Of a stretch of DNA of 64,000 bases, positions 13,601 to 24,748 are shown in pieces (positions within the stretch are counted from its first letter, which is position 1; each line of letters starts with the position of its first letter). Both the position numbers and the translations under genes were made by a program. Source of the stretch: Neurospora tetrasperma FGSC 2508. Its lineage: Eukaryota; Ascomycota; Sordariomycetes; Sordariales; Sordariaceae. A model generated the notes under the pieces. It had not been told where the DNA came from, did no database searches, and saw only the letters and a program-made list of their open reading frames with translations. Location: contig NW_009799104.1 in the NCBI RefSeq assembly GCF_000213175.1, positions 94,114-158,113 on the forward strand. The letters are read 5' to 3'.

Positions 13601-14757
13601 GAATCGTGTCGGCGCTACTCTTTACCGTCTTTTTCCGTCTCTCCTGAGCCTGCTTCTGGAATTCCTGCGAGGGCACCGTCTCCTTTTCCTTCCCCTTTCC
13701 CTTGTCTGCCTTCTTCTGCTTTTTCATGTTGTCCTCCAACTCAGAATCGGTATCCGTGCTTTCGTCTGTATCCTCATCTTCGTCATATCTCTCCTCTGAA
13801 CCCGTTGCTCCCCACCGCCAGAAATCCTCATTTGCCACTGTCGCATGGAAAGTCGCCTCCAAGCCTACCGGCATCGCAGCTCTGAACGAGCATGCCGCTG
13901 CTCTTGTAGCGGCGTAAGGGACTCCCACCTCTTCTTGCTCCCTTTTGAGCACAGCGGTGCCGAGACGCTTGAAAAGGCCATCTGATAGAGCCTCCTGCTG
14001 AGCGGAATCGGGACGACAGAACCAGGCGTCCCAGATTTGGGTGAGCATCTTCAACGTGCCCGAGTCCGTGAAGCGGATGCCGCTGGTGGGGTTGCGTGAG
14101 TTGTGGGCATCTCCGATGGGGTCTTTGGCGTTCTGTTTTCCCTTTCCTTTCTTCTTTTTGCTCTTTGACATAGAAGGATAGGGTTGAAAGTCTCGACCAC
14201 GGCCGTAGGGACTTGCGTTCCATGTTGACATTGTTGAGCCGATAAGGCGCAGCCTCATGGCTTGCGAGCGAATGAGCCAGCCGAGGTTCTCGGGAAGGTG
14301 CTGGTGGTAGTAAATGGCAAAGAGGTCATCCGACGTGGGCGGCGGGTGAGGTAAGCCGGGTGAGTAAGAAGAGGAGGGGTCGATGTTGAAGTCGGGGTCG
14401 ATGAGCAGGGTGAGCAGGAGGATGTTGCGCGCTGTGCGACAACAGAACATTACATAGGCAGTTAGCCTTCTTACCTCTAGCTGTTGAAGATGTGAAGGGG
14501 TGGAAATGAGAGCAGGAAGGGAACGTACCAATCACCAACCGATCGACATCACAACAAGTGATGTCCAACTGGCGGGTTTTGTCCATGTGCGCTGTGAAGA
14601 ACACATTTCGTATGTCGCCCGACCCGAGAAGCAGGATGTCTACCGGCTTCCCTTCGCTCTTTTTGTCCGGTGGGATGTTCTCCGTCAGACACACAGCGGG
14701 GGTGTCGCCGAACGGGTAGAACGTGCGGGTGACGTTGGGGCAGCTTGGTGTCAGCAT
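10686..14757 (-). CDS. DUF4470-domain protein, paralogue A (N-terminal half of a MYND protein)
   Basis: Exon 1 14757-14529, intron with GTACGT donor, exon 2 14431-10686 (1324 aa to the TAG). The splice gives VIARNILLLT, the hallmark of DUF4470. The N-terminus (MLTPS..., GDTPAVCLTENIPP, DILLLGSGDIRNVFFT, LDITCCD) matches paralogue B closely and fixes the start. DUF4470 is a fungal domain of unknown function often joined to a C-terminal MYND finger. Long charged tracts that B lacks are inserted here: an Asp/Glu/Ser run, then Lys-rich segments (around 13680-13800 and 12420-12540), which look like nuclear localisation signals, and a Pro/Ser-rich region (12770-12900). The frame stops at a TAG (10686-10688) and continues in the same register into the MYND half. 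Confidence 0.8.
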
Positions 14758-15336
14758 CTTGGATGGATGCTGGCGAGATGAGACTCCCTTTTGTTGTCGA
14801 TGAAAAATTCTGTGAGGGTGGTGTTTGTTTGAGAAGAAGGACAGGAATTTGAAGCGATCTGAAGTCGAGGCTTTTGTACGCGCTATGGTAGAAGTGGGGG
14901 GTGGCCTGTCACTGGGAGGAGATCAGGTGAATGGGAGGAAGCCGAGTGAATGGGAGAGCTGATAAGAAGGGGAGTGAAGGGCGCGCACTCCTAAAAGATC
15001 GGATGGAAATTACGTATGACCAAGGCCTGGGAAGGCTGAATGATGTTGGCTAGGCAACGAGCTGAGGACACACGAGTGATGCTGTTGTACGGCCGTCTAG
15101 AAGCAAGAGACAGTAATGAAGCTCGTATGTGGTTGGCGCAGTTGGTCACTTGGGTGCAGAAGATGCTGGCCGTGACTTGAATGACGTGGGGATATTTAGG
15201 CCTGGCGTGCAACATCATGGTGAAAGACATGTATGGTAGGTGTAGTGTATTATGGTGACGGTTTGTGCCTTCTATGCCTCTGGCTCAATGACTCCAGTCG
15301 CGCACGCTCTAGGTAGCAAAGGTGAGAGCACCAAGG
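14758..15336. other. Intergenic, upstream of paralogue A and downstream of the HET gene
   Basis: Unique GC-balanced sequence between the start of paralogue A and the stop codon of the HET gene, both on the minus strand. It presumably holds the promoter of A. No further feature seen. Confidence 0.5.
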
Positions 15337-17172
15337 TCAACAAATAAGCGCTTTAAAGATCTTGTCCGCATTCTTTGTCCAGAGTTCAGTGTAGGCGATG
15401 TTGACCTCCTCTTCAGATCTTTTACCTCTCCTGAAAGCAGCATTGTATGTTGTTCCTACCATGATCCATTTTCCCAATGAATCAGGCGGGGCCCGTCGTA
15501 GAATGTACTGCTTCGATGACCCCCTTAGCAAACAAAGAACGTCTCCAGGTTCCGGAACATCCACCTTGCTGTCACAGAACTCCAACTTTCCGTTGCCACA
15601 TATGAAGGGCGCGAATCCATCGAACTGGCTTGCGATGAAATCGGCGAATGCACGGGTGTAGGGAAGATTCCTTCGCATCTTTTTGTTCATGCCTAATCCC
15701 CCTGGCTCAGGATCCCGAACCATAGTATCGTATACTTTTCCGTAAAACATGCGATGTCCCGACGGAAAGGCTTGGTAAGACTTCTCGCAGTAATCACCGA
15801 GTTTTTTGCGTGGAGAATCATCGATTAGGTCTGCAGCGTGATCATGAATCCAGACCTCGCAGTCAAGGAAATACTGCCTGCAAGTCTAGAGGATCCAAAG
15901 ATGGATATCACGAACGTCGGACTTGGTCTTGCTCTTTGCCAGTATGTCACATCGCTTTCCTGCGGTATGTACCGTTCCGATGGCCAAGGTATCGATCTCC
16001 AGGACCCTGTCATGATGGAGAATCTTGACCGGATTGCTCACAAGATTTTGCCAGATTTCATGCTCTTCGCCTCGGAAGTCTGGTACCCACGACGGGCATC
16101 TTCGTCCCACCCGTTGACGGGAGTTCAGTGACAGTATATCGATGCACGCGCCGCTTCTCAGCATCCAAGCGGCATAAGCATGAAATACCTCATCCACGGG
16201 CTTGGAATAATCAGGTGCCAGGTCATCTGGGACCTCCCCTGGACCATACAACAGTCCAAGGAGCGAGTAGATCCGGTCTCTTGGGTCCGTAACCTTGAAA
16301 TTGACGAAACGGGACAGCAGGTAGCCCAGCTGCTGCGACATTGTATAAGACACACCTTCTATCGGAGACTCACGCACGCGGTGCTGAGCTTCCCACGCAG
16401 TCCGAATCTGCAAAAATCCATTTGTTTCGTAGTTCCGTCCGGGAACTAGCTGCTTGGGGTTTGATTGCAGATGCACCATATCCCGACATGCCCAGCCAAG
16501 GATGGACCACGTCAGGCTCGAGTGCCCGACAAGAAACGTGACTTTCTCGCCATCCTCTTTCCAGTTCCTGACAGCCACCTCTTGTATCACCCACATCCGC
16601 TGAAACCATGGCCTCTTAAGTAATGTGTTTATCACCGAATCACTTTTTGGTCCATGAAAAGTTTTCTTGTCCTTGGCGGCATCTGCGATACAACGGTCGA
16701 ATGTGTACTGCAACGTATATCTGTTAGGCGTTGAGCCATAGTCGCCAAGCCAAATGTGTACTTCAGCGGCAAAGGCGTAGACATCCCTCATTCGAGGAAT
16801 TTGAGCACTCCGCTCGGCCACATCTCGCTGGTCGATACAGAGGCTGTCAATCCATAGGCGGCGTGGCTTGTCTTTGTTGCGCAGATATCTCAGAGCCAAG
16901 TGGAGGTTGGTCGTGACTGGATAGGAGTGACCGTTGAGTTCGATGTCTTTAGTCTGCGTGGGGTCACCCCAGGTGTATGAAATTGCAATGTAGTCGTCTC
17001 GCGGACCGTCGAGGACGACGTGGTCAAGAGTGCAAGAGACAGGATCGTACCAGGAAGCTGGGTGAAGTGTGACGACGCGGATTTCGCTGTCCTGGAGAGG
17101 CCGATGAGTGGAAGCGCCCGAGGGCTGGAACGACTCCATGGGTGGTGATCTTGGATGCGAAGAACAATTCAC
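15337..17172 (-). CDS. HET-domain protein (heterokaryon-incompatibility type), two exons
   Basis: Exon 1 17172-15973 and exon 2 15873-15337 with a phase-0 intron (GTACAT...CAG, 99 nt) give 578 aa. The HET domain is clear: YIAISYTWGDP at residues 61-71, LWIDSLCIDQ, then ERSAQIPRMRDVYAFA-type sequence and W-x-G-D. A middle block has the usual RDRIYSLLGL motif, and the C-terminus carries GDVLCLLRG...YILRR...MVGTTY, typical of this family. HET proteins act in fungal non-self recognition and can trigger cell death. A shorter start at Met12 (ESFQPSG...) is possible. The gene sits between two inverted DUF4470/MYND paralogues. The recognition partner and allele status are unknown. Confidence 0.88.
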
Positions 17173-18020
17173 GGCGGAAATAGAGGAATTCGTCGATGGT
17201 GCTATGGTTTACTTTTGAGAAGTGATGACTCACGGTCGTAAATTGTGAACTTCTGACAGAGAGCTGGAACGGGGCTGCAGTTTCCTTCGTCAGGCAGCTA
17301 TTTCCATGTGACCTGTTGGGCATCAGCTGAAGCATGACAGGCCGCCGGGCAAGTGTGGCTTAGTACCTCTACCGAGTGGCTCAGGAAGGAGGGACTAAAT
17401 GACTTTTATCCAATGAAGTTCAAAAGACAAAGAGGCCACTTGTTGGGACCAATGGAGGAACAGTTCCAATGAATGGGGGTCAGATTTAGACTGGAAGTTG
17501 AGCGATAAAATACCACTTGTACACAGCAGTTATGCTATACCAACGGCATGCACACCTGTGAACCTTTGATCTTCCTCTTTGAAAACAAGATTCCTCACTA
17601 AAAGATTGTTCTGGTCCCAAGAAGCAGCCTCTCCTAACCTAATCCCTTTCTCCATCCATCAATGTTGCCATGATCCCGGTTCGTGATAATGTTTACCAAG
17701 AAACACTAGGGAAGAAAGCGGACAGGATGGCGAAGAGAAAGAAAGGAAATATGAAGGACATCACCTGTACATCCAACGGTAGAATCCAGAACTGTTCAGA
17801 TACGTAAAGAAGCATGACAGACAGGACATATAACCCTCATCATCCAGTCATGCTTCTCAACTTACTATGTTCAGGCAGTCAATTCGCTGCAGACACTCAG
17901 AGAGAACTCATAGCATCTTCCTGGCCGGCCACTCTTGAAGCCGATAACTCAACAGCAACTTTTGACCTGTACCATCGAGACCCCCAAGCAACTTCACATA
18001 TCACGGCACCAACATCGACC
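17173..18020. other. Divergent intergenic region between HET gene and paralogue B
   Basis: About 850 bp separates the starts of the HET gene (minus) and DUF4470 paralogue B (plus), so it should contain both promoters. An in-frame upstream ATG at 17814 was not used because homology with paralogue A begins at 18021. No repeat or RNA gene seen. Confidence 0.5.
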
Positions 18021-19769
18021 ATGTTGACGCCAGTGGGCACCGGCGTCCTGCGCTACAGCTACCCCATGGGTGACACGCCAGCCATGTGTTTGACGCAGGA
18101 CATTCCCCCTTCGTTTCATGGTCGCGCTCGCGCCCGCACTACGAAACGAGGAGATACAAAAGGGAAGGAAAAGGAAGGAGAGAAGGAAAATGACAGGCAA
18201 GACGACAATAGTCACAATGATCAGAAAGACCCAATCAGCATCTTGCTTCTTGGGTGTGGAGATCTTCGCAAGATTCTCTTCACGGTCAATCATGATAGTA
18301 AGCCTGTCTGAGGTAGCCATCCACTCGGGGCGAGGTTTCAATGGCTAACTGGGAAGTAGAGGGTCGTCAACTGGACATAACCTGTTGTGACAACGAGCGA
18401 AGCATCATCGGTACGTCTCATCATCGAAAGAAAACCAACTCTTGGAACACGAAAAGGGATTAGGGCAGAACTGACCTCTATCCGGCACACAGCCCGCAAC
18501 ACCCTCTTTCTAACCCTCCTCATCGACATGAACTCCCAACCCCCCCTCTCCCCCTCCCTACAAGACCTTTTCCCTATCTACTACCACCTCTACCTCCCAC
18601 CCCGCCTCGCCAGTCTCATCGCCTCTCAAGCTCGCAAGCTGATCGACGTTTCCGACTCCCTCCAAACCTGGCACGCAAGCACATACGGCCGCGAAGGCAT
18701 CCGCTTCTGTGACTCGTACTCCCTCTCCCGCGCCCGCGAAGTCTGGCAATGCTGGGCTCAATTCGACGGCAACGAGGATCCTGCGGTGACTGATGTCGAC
18801 TTCAAAGCCAAGTTCGAAGCGGACCTGGCTGCTACCAGAGGTGTGAAAACCGATGAGCGAGTGGATAGCACTGGCTATGGCCTCATCTACACAGCCGTAC
18901 GATCGGTGGCACCGGCAGGGGATGAAGATATGCGCCATCTGAACGATCTCCATCAACGGTTTTGGAGGGTCGGGAGTCTTTCACCCCAAAACAGCGATGC
19001 GGTCAACAAGGAAAGCAGGCAGGTTAACCCGATGTTTGTCACGCCGGATGTCGGACGTGTGAGGATGCACTGGGGACTGGATCCGCTTTTGGGGTTTCCG
19101 TTGGCGGAGGCGTATACGAGGACAATGGACGAGCCGGAGAATGTGAGTGCACCGCAAAAGGTTGTGGCGCTTGTGATGGAGAAGTTTGCGGCTTGGTGCC
19201 AGAGTTTCAAGGATGCATGGGCGGAGAGGAGTGTGGTAACGAGGTGGTTTGTCGGCGATGCCATTGCCTTTGGGCATACTTTGCAAGGCTGTGCAAATGG
19301 CAGGACAGTCAATGTTCACTGGTATCGCAGCCGGCATAGCTTCAGACGTTTGAAGTTTGATGGGGAGGATTACCAGCCCGGAAGCTTTACCCCTGCCCCA
19401 TTATCCTTCATGGTTATCGATACCTCCAATCTCATTGATGACCTCGGCGCTCTCAATGTGCTGGTCGCCACCTCCCCGCTGCTCGAGAACAACCTAGCCG
19501 CCACGATCTACACCGAGATGCTCACCCGGTACCATCGCACTTATAAAGATGAAGCAGACAACCTCCTTTGCGGCCCAATCTCCACTGTCGCCCTCCTCCT
19601 CGGTCTGTTCTGCGTAGAATATTCCACCAACACCTCCCCATACCACCCATCCCAGGACGCCATGACCTACCAGATGATGGAATATGGATCTTCTCTGCCA
19701 ACAGACATGCCTCCAAAGTTATACCAGCCATACGAGCGGCTAAGATGGAAGCGGCCCATAGCGCATTAG
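18021..19769 (+). CDS. DUF4470-domain protein, paralogue B, N-terminal part up to an in-frame TAG
   Basis: Exons 18021-18297, 18360-18410 and 18493 onward. The splices rebuild the DUF4470 core seen in paralogue A (ILLLGCGDLRKILFT, GRQLDITCCDNE, ARNTLFLTLLID). The start is chosen because MLTPVGTG...GDTPAMCLTQDIPP aligns with A. The first intron (18298-18359) is absent from A. The frame stops at TAG 19767-19769 straight after RWKRPIAH. In A the matching stretch is TWKRPVYHQP, so the stop stands where A has Gln. The same frame is open again immediately and runs to 22322. Without this TAG the protein would be 1385 aa. B lacks the long charged insertions of A. Function unknown. Confidence 0.8.
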
Positions 19770-22322
19770 GCGTGCGCTTTCGACCCGCCACCACATGCAT
19801 CTCCAGAATCCATGTCTCTGCCCGTGTACCCCATCAAGTTGGGGGACAAGGACCTCGTCGGTATAGTTCACCAGGTGTACAAGAAAATGTTCTGGGACGA
19901 GTGTCCAGATGAGATTATAGCCGCCACGATGGCCAACATGAACCTGGCAGACGACGACCACAACAGCGCCCACGAACGAAGGACAAACCACAAGCTCTAC
20001 ACGCCCGCCAGCTTGGCTGCTTTCCTGAAATTGATCAAGGGCAGAGTGCAAGTGGACGACCGGACCGCGACCATTGAGGCGATCATCACCCTCATTGAGC
20101 AAGAACCGAGAAGGGTAGCGCATGGAGACAGTCAGCCGGTCGCTGATTACACCCCGGAGTTGAGGGCCTGGCTGCACCTGTTTGGAGTGTATACACCTCT
20201 TGAATGGAGGGTTTCCAACAACAACACACACTTGGTGCCGAAAAGGGAAAGGCTTTGGCAGTTGCAGACGTGGAAGAAAATTCCGCCGGTGAGGTGCGTG
20301 ACGGTGGTGGTGCCTCAGTACAAGTCAGTTGTGGTGGGTAGGTTGGAGAGGGACAATTTGGCGGTTGGAATGCCGACGTTTGTTGAGTGTGCCATTTCCA
20401 AGCCGGGCGACAACAAAAGTTGCCATGGGTTCGCGGCAGTGCAACTCGGTTATGGGTGGCCGCAGCGCGAGGTTACCCGCGTCAGAGGTTCCAAGTCGAT
20501 CTTCAAGACTATCATGCGTCTCCCGAGCTTGGAAGGGAAATACCACTTGATGGTGTCCTTCATGGTCCCGACGTCGGTGCTTCTTCAAGATCCCAAGACG
20601 TCGATGGTCAAGGTCCAGTTCCGACGAACCCCCAACGCCGCCGATTATGGAGATATCCTTGGACCCGGATTGACCATAAACGAAACTCCCCTCCATAACT
20701 ATGACCAGGTCGTCATCACCCGATACCCGCCTAGGCTGCGGGGCATCCCAACCGTATATGAATTTCCCAGGACATTACCTCCCCCGGATCTGTCGGCTAG
20801 TGCCACCATCTCAGCTGGCATGGACGAAATACGATCCGAAATCATCCCCCTCACTGCACGCCTCCAGTTCACATGCCGTGAACTGAACTCTTGTCTCGCA
20901 AAAGGTTACACAGCCAACTACCACCTGGTATCACCATGTACATACCTCATCACCCTCAGCGGTAGCTTTACCGTGAGCACCTATGACATCAAGTCCATGT
21001 CTGAGTCGCTCTTTATACATAGAGACGGACCAGAAACATGCACATGGGAATCAAGCTTCCCCTTCTCCTTCCCGCTCCTCACAGATATATTCACAGCAGA
21101 CCTCATCACCGGCCCTGTGAGTCCTGACAACAACTCCATCGAGCTACTGGTCAGAACCATTCGCCCCGCGGATATCCGGGAAATCGGGGCCTCGCCATCG
21201 TGGATTTATCCCATCCTCCTTTCCCCCCCTCTCCCCCACTCTGTTTCCCCAGTACCTTATTCCTCAGTCACACCAATTTCATGGTCCCTCCCCTACCTCC
21301 CCTGCATCGACGATCTCCCAGTCCTTGACTTCCAAAAACTTCGCTCCTCCGGCTCCTCCTGGCGTCGCTTTAACCTCTGGCTCAAAAATCACACCTACAC
21401 CCTTTCCCACTGGGAGCACGAACACACAGAGACGCAACCGGAATCCCTACAAGAGGACTTGCTAAGCATTGGCGAGCTGTCCTGGTTGCAATGGAAGAAG
21501 ATGGTTCGGGGCATGATTTTGGGGTTCACGGCAGCTGTCGGGAGGAGGCAGAATATCTTTGCTGTTTGTCTGGGAGGTGATCAACGGAGGGTTGTGAGCA
21601 TGGTCTTCTTCGTGTCGTGTCTGAGGCTAGACGTGGCGAATCGGTGCGTGGTACTTGATGGAGCGGTTCTCGTGCGGACGGCGGAGACGGCTGGGTTGGT
21701 TGATGGGTTGGAGAAGGCGTTGAACGATTGTGCTGATGCTACAGCGCCGGCGTGGACGGAAGCTGAGCTGGACACATCCCTTAAATATTTCAACACTACA
21801 CGTGAAGGCATCCACCTCTGGAAGGAGATCCTCCCGGCTTACGTCGAGCGGTGCCAAACTTGGGAGCATGACGCTGAAGGGTGCGAGTATCTTCTCCGCG
21901 CCGGTGTAACGGGAGTGATCATCCCGATGGATGATGATACCGAGGAGTCCTCGGTCCTTTGCAGCTGTGGTAATGGACGAGTCCCGGGCCATGATAGCGT
22001 CCCGCAAAAGGTGTGGGAGAGGATCAAGAAGCATTTGGTGAGGGTCGCTATCTCCCCTCCGTTCGGATGTCCATTTGTGGAGGAACCGTATGTCCCGGAG
22101 ATAAAGAAAAATGTGAATAACCCGACTCCGCGGCCGCCACCTCCACCCAAAGCTGTGTGCAGGAACCCAAACTGCAAAAGAAAGGACGGAAGAGAGTTGG
22201 ATCATACTTGTCCCGTTTGTGAGAACACCAAGTACCTCTACTGTTCCAGGCCGTGCCGTAAGGCTGATACAGCGAGGCACAAGAAGGAGGAGTGTCAGGG
22301 TGGAAAGGGCAAGAAGAAGTGA
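19770..22322 (+). CDS. Continuation of DUF4470 paralogue B with C-terminal MYND finger
   Basis: Open in the same register as the preceding frame. The first ATG is at 19812 (836 aa). It covers the rest of the DUF4470-associated region, the segment equivalent to the start of the separate MYND frame of paralogue A (GMDEIRSEI..., SPCTYLITLSG), a Pro-rich linker and a C-terminal MYND-type finger (CRNPNC, CPVC, CSRPC, HKKEEC), then a Lys-rich end. It may be expressed only as part of a readthrough product, from the internal ATG, or not at all. If the TAG is a recent nonsense mutation the whole locus is a pseudogene, although codon structure over the remaining 2.5 kb is intact. Confidence 0.75.
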   Translation, partial: ACAFDPPPHASPESMSLPVYPIKLGDKDLVGIVHQVYKKMFWDECPDEIIAATMANMNLADDDHNSAHERRTNHKLYTPASLAAFLKLIKGRVQVDDRTATIEAIITLIEQEPRRVAHGDSQPVADYTPELRAWLHLFGVYTPLEWRVSNNNTHLVPKRERLWQLQTWKKIPPVRCVTVVVPQYKSVVVGRLERDNLAVGMPTFVECAISKPGDNKSCHGFAAVQLGYGWPQREVTRVRGSKSIFKTIMRLPSLEGKYHLMVSFMVPTSVLLQDPKTSMVKVQFRRTPNAADYGDILGPGLTINETPLHNYDQVVITRYPPRLRGIPTVYEFPRTLPPPDLSASATISAGMDEIRSEIIPLTARLQFTCRELNSCLAKGYTANYHLVSPCTYLITLSGSFTVSTYDIKSMSESLFIHRDGPETCTWESSFPFSFPLLTDIFTADLITGPVSPDNNSIELLVRTIRPADIREIGASPSWIYPILLSPPLPHSVSPVPYSSVTPISWSLPYLPCIDDLPVLDFQKLRSSGSSWRRFNLWLKNHTYTLSHWEHEHTETQPESLQEDLLSIGELSWLQWKKMVRGMILGFTAAVGRRQNIFAVCLGGDQRRVVSMVFFVSCLRLDVANRCVVLDGAVLVRTAETAGLVDGLEKALNDCADATAPAWTEAELDTSLKYFNTTREGIHLWKEILPAYVERCQTWEHDAEGCEYLLRAGVTGVIIPMDDDTEESSVLCSCGNGRVPGHDSVPQKVWERIKKHLVRVAISPPFGCPFVEEPYVPEIKKNVNNPTPRPPPPPKAVCRNPNCKRKDGRELDHTCPVCENTKYLYCSRPCRKADTARHKKEECQGGKGKKK

Positions 22323-22420
22323 AGGGAAAGCAGGATTTAGAGAAACGCAACATGTAGTAGAGGTAGTAAGCTTGTAAGATAGAAGTCCAGCTCAAACTAT
22401 CGGGAACGTGCTCCCCAACC

Positions 22421-24405
22421 TTATTTTCCTTTCTTGTTCTCCCATTCTTCCTTGACAAACTCAGCGCATCGTTCCGCCATCATGACCACCGGTGCCATCG
22501 TATGCGCACTCGGGATCTTGGGAAACACGCTAGCATCTGCGATTCTCAAGTTCTCAACGCCATGGACCTTCAGCTTCTGGTTTACCACCCCTTCTCTAGG
22601 GTTGTTTGACATCCGGCAGGTGCAGGAGACGTGGAGGCTGGACACACAAACGCGGGAGGCGTAGGCATCTATTTCCTTGTCTGTGACTGTGCGCCAATTT
22701 GCTTTTGGAAACTGTTGCTTTTTGGATTCGCGCTTTGTGGACGTGGAAGCAGATAGTTGTCTGGCTCCTGGCAAAAGATCCTTACCAGGCACAGGAACGG
22801 GCTCCTCATCCGCCGGCTTCTTCGTCGTCCAGAACCTTTGCAACAATCCCGTCTTGGTTTTGTAGAGGGCGTCCAAATACACCAAATCCATCCCTGGCGC
22901 AATCGTCAGTGGTGCCTCATGCGGATATCCCGTGTTCGTAAACTCCTCCGCCAATCGCATAGTGAACCGCACCGCCTTCCTCATTGTTGCTCGGTCTCTG
23001 TTATCAGTCATCATCGGGTGACAGATCTTTGGATCAGCCAGAGGGTCATCAGACACAAGCTTGATATGCCCCCTCAAAAACGGTTGGGTGAGCGTTGTAT
23101 ACCACGTGAAGAGCGACTTGCCCGAGACGCTTACGGTCAGGCAGTTGACGGGGTTGATCATGATCTCGACATCCGGGACATTCCGAGGCAGAGAAGCCTC
23201 CATGGTGTCTTGGTCTGAATCGTCATTGTGTCGAACGGTCATTGTATTCTCCTCCAGAGCTGCGGTGCGTACGAAGATGCTTCGGGGAGTGGTTCCATTG
23301 GCGAGTAGGCCTCTGCCGAAGAAGAGGTAGAGGAGAAGGTGCCAGAGGAAGGCGAAGGCGTTTTCGAGGCAGTGGAGGGTATGTTTGCGTGGGAGCTTCA
23401 TGATGATGGGGACGGAGGTATGGTCCGAGAGACCCTGTCCTACTGCTGGGAGGTTGTGGAGGACTGGGATCTTAAGGGATTCGAGATGCTGGCGAGGTCC
23501 GATGCCACTCAGCATCAGGAGCTGAGGCGTGCAAATAGTCCCGCTGCAGACAATGACCTCCCTCCGGGTCTTGACCGTGTACTCGCGGTCACCTTCTCGA
23601 ACCCTCACACCCGTCACCTGTGTCCGATTCTTGCTGAAGAGGAGCCTCGAAGCTACCACTCCGGTACAGATCTTCAGCCCCTTCCTCTCCCTCACCGTCT
23701 CCCTCGGCAACCAAGCCTTGTACGCCGACACTCTCTGACCCTTCCCGTCAATAGTCTGATCCATCACAAAGCATCCCTGTACGTTTGCACCTGGGTCATT
23801 CACCCCCTCCCCCACAGGTAACCCAACTCTCCTCGTCGCTTCCTCCACGAAGGGTATACACCCAAGTGTGAGCCCCGGCTTCCTAGGCCTGACAACATCC
23901 TCGCTTTTCCTAAACCACGGCTCGATCCTCTCCCAGCTCCAGTCCTCTAGTCCATAGTCTTCAGCCCACTGGTTGTACCCCCCTGCCCCACCTCTTGTCC
24001 ATAGCAAAGCATTGAGACGCGTCGCCCCGCCCAGGGCTTCAGCAGTCCAGAGCGCCGCTCGTCTGCCATTGGCAGCGGGGATCGGGTCGGACTCGCGACG
24101 GACGGACTGGAGGAAGGGAAATTCGAAGTTCTGCGAGAGAAGGGGTATGCCAGAGAGGAAATTGTCGTGTACACGGCCCTTTTCGAGGAGGAGGACGGAG
24201 ACGTTGGGAGATTCGGACAGGCGCGAGGCCAGGACGCAGCCTGCTGTGCCGCCTGTTGGAGAGGGACGAGTTAGCTGGGGTTGACCTCTGGATAGGTAAC
24301 GAAGGAATGGAAAGGGGACTGACCGCCGACAATGATGTAGTCAAAGGTTTGATCGTGAATATCGGCCGCGTGGACTGTGGGGTAGGACGGCGCGAATGGC
24401 CACAT
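22421..24405 (-). CDS. GMC-family FAD oxidoreductase, two exons
   Basis: Exon 1 24405-24324 and exon 2 24252-22421 with a short intron (GTCAGT...CAG) give 637 aa. The splice falls in the FAD-binding motif and rebuilds YIIVGGGTAGCVLASRLSE. Further family marks: GGATRLNALLWTRGG (GMC signature 1), GTICTPQLLMLSGIGP (signature 2), and the C-terminal SLHVSCTCRM and RIADASVFPKIP...HTMAP blocks that carry the active-site His. Members oxidise alcohols, sugars or aryl alcohols with FAD. The substrate cannot be read from the sequence. No clear signal peptide, so it is probably intracellular. It is convergent with paralogue B, with 98 bp between the stops. Confidence 0.9.
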
Positions 24406-24748
24406 CGTTGTCGTGGTGGTTGAAGGCAAGGGAACGAACCGAGCGTCGGGTCAAAGACTGGAAGTTGGAGACGGGACACCGGTTGTCCGCTACGGCGCTG
24501 TATTACAGGCGATGTTACGCTGTAACCATGACGTGCATCCCGCAGCCTCCCGTACCATCCCATCGAGGCTGATGCTTCCCCCTCCCCCTCCCCCACATCA
24601 CGAACATCAACACCACAACCTTACATAGAAACACGCAAAGTTAAAGTATCAAAACAAGAGGTATCATTACTGTACTTATCTATCCCTGTCGCTTTTCCGA
24701 ACCCATCCATTTATCCCAACTCCATTGCTTTTTCTCATCAACGTCCAT
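24406..24748. other. Intergenic, upstream of the GMC gene and downstream of SQR
   Basis: 343 bp between the start of the GMC gene and the stop codon of the SQR gene, both on the minus strand. It should hold the GMC promoter and the SQR 3' UTR. No repeat or RNA gene seen. Confidence 0.5.

Noticed and set aside
17814-18020. Upstream in-frame ATG for paralogue B
   Set aside because: Similarity to paralogue A starts exactly at 18021 (MLTP); the extension has no counterpart.
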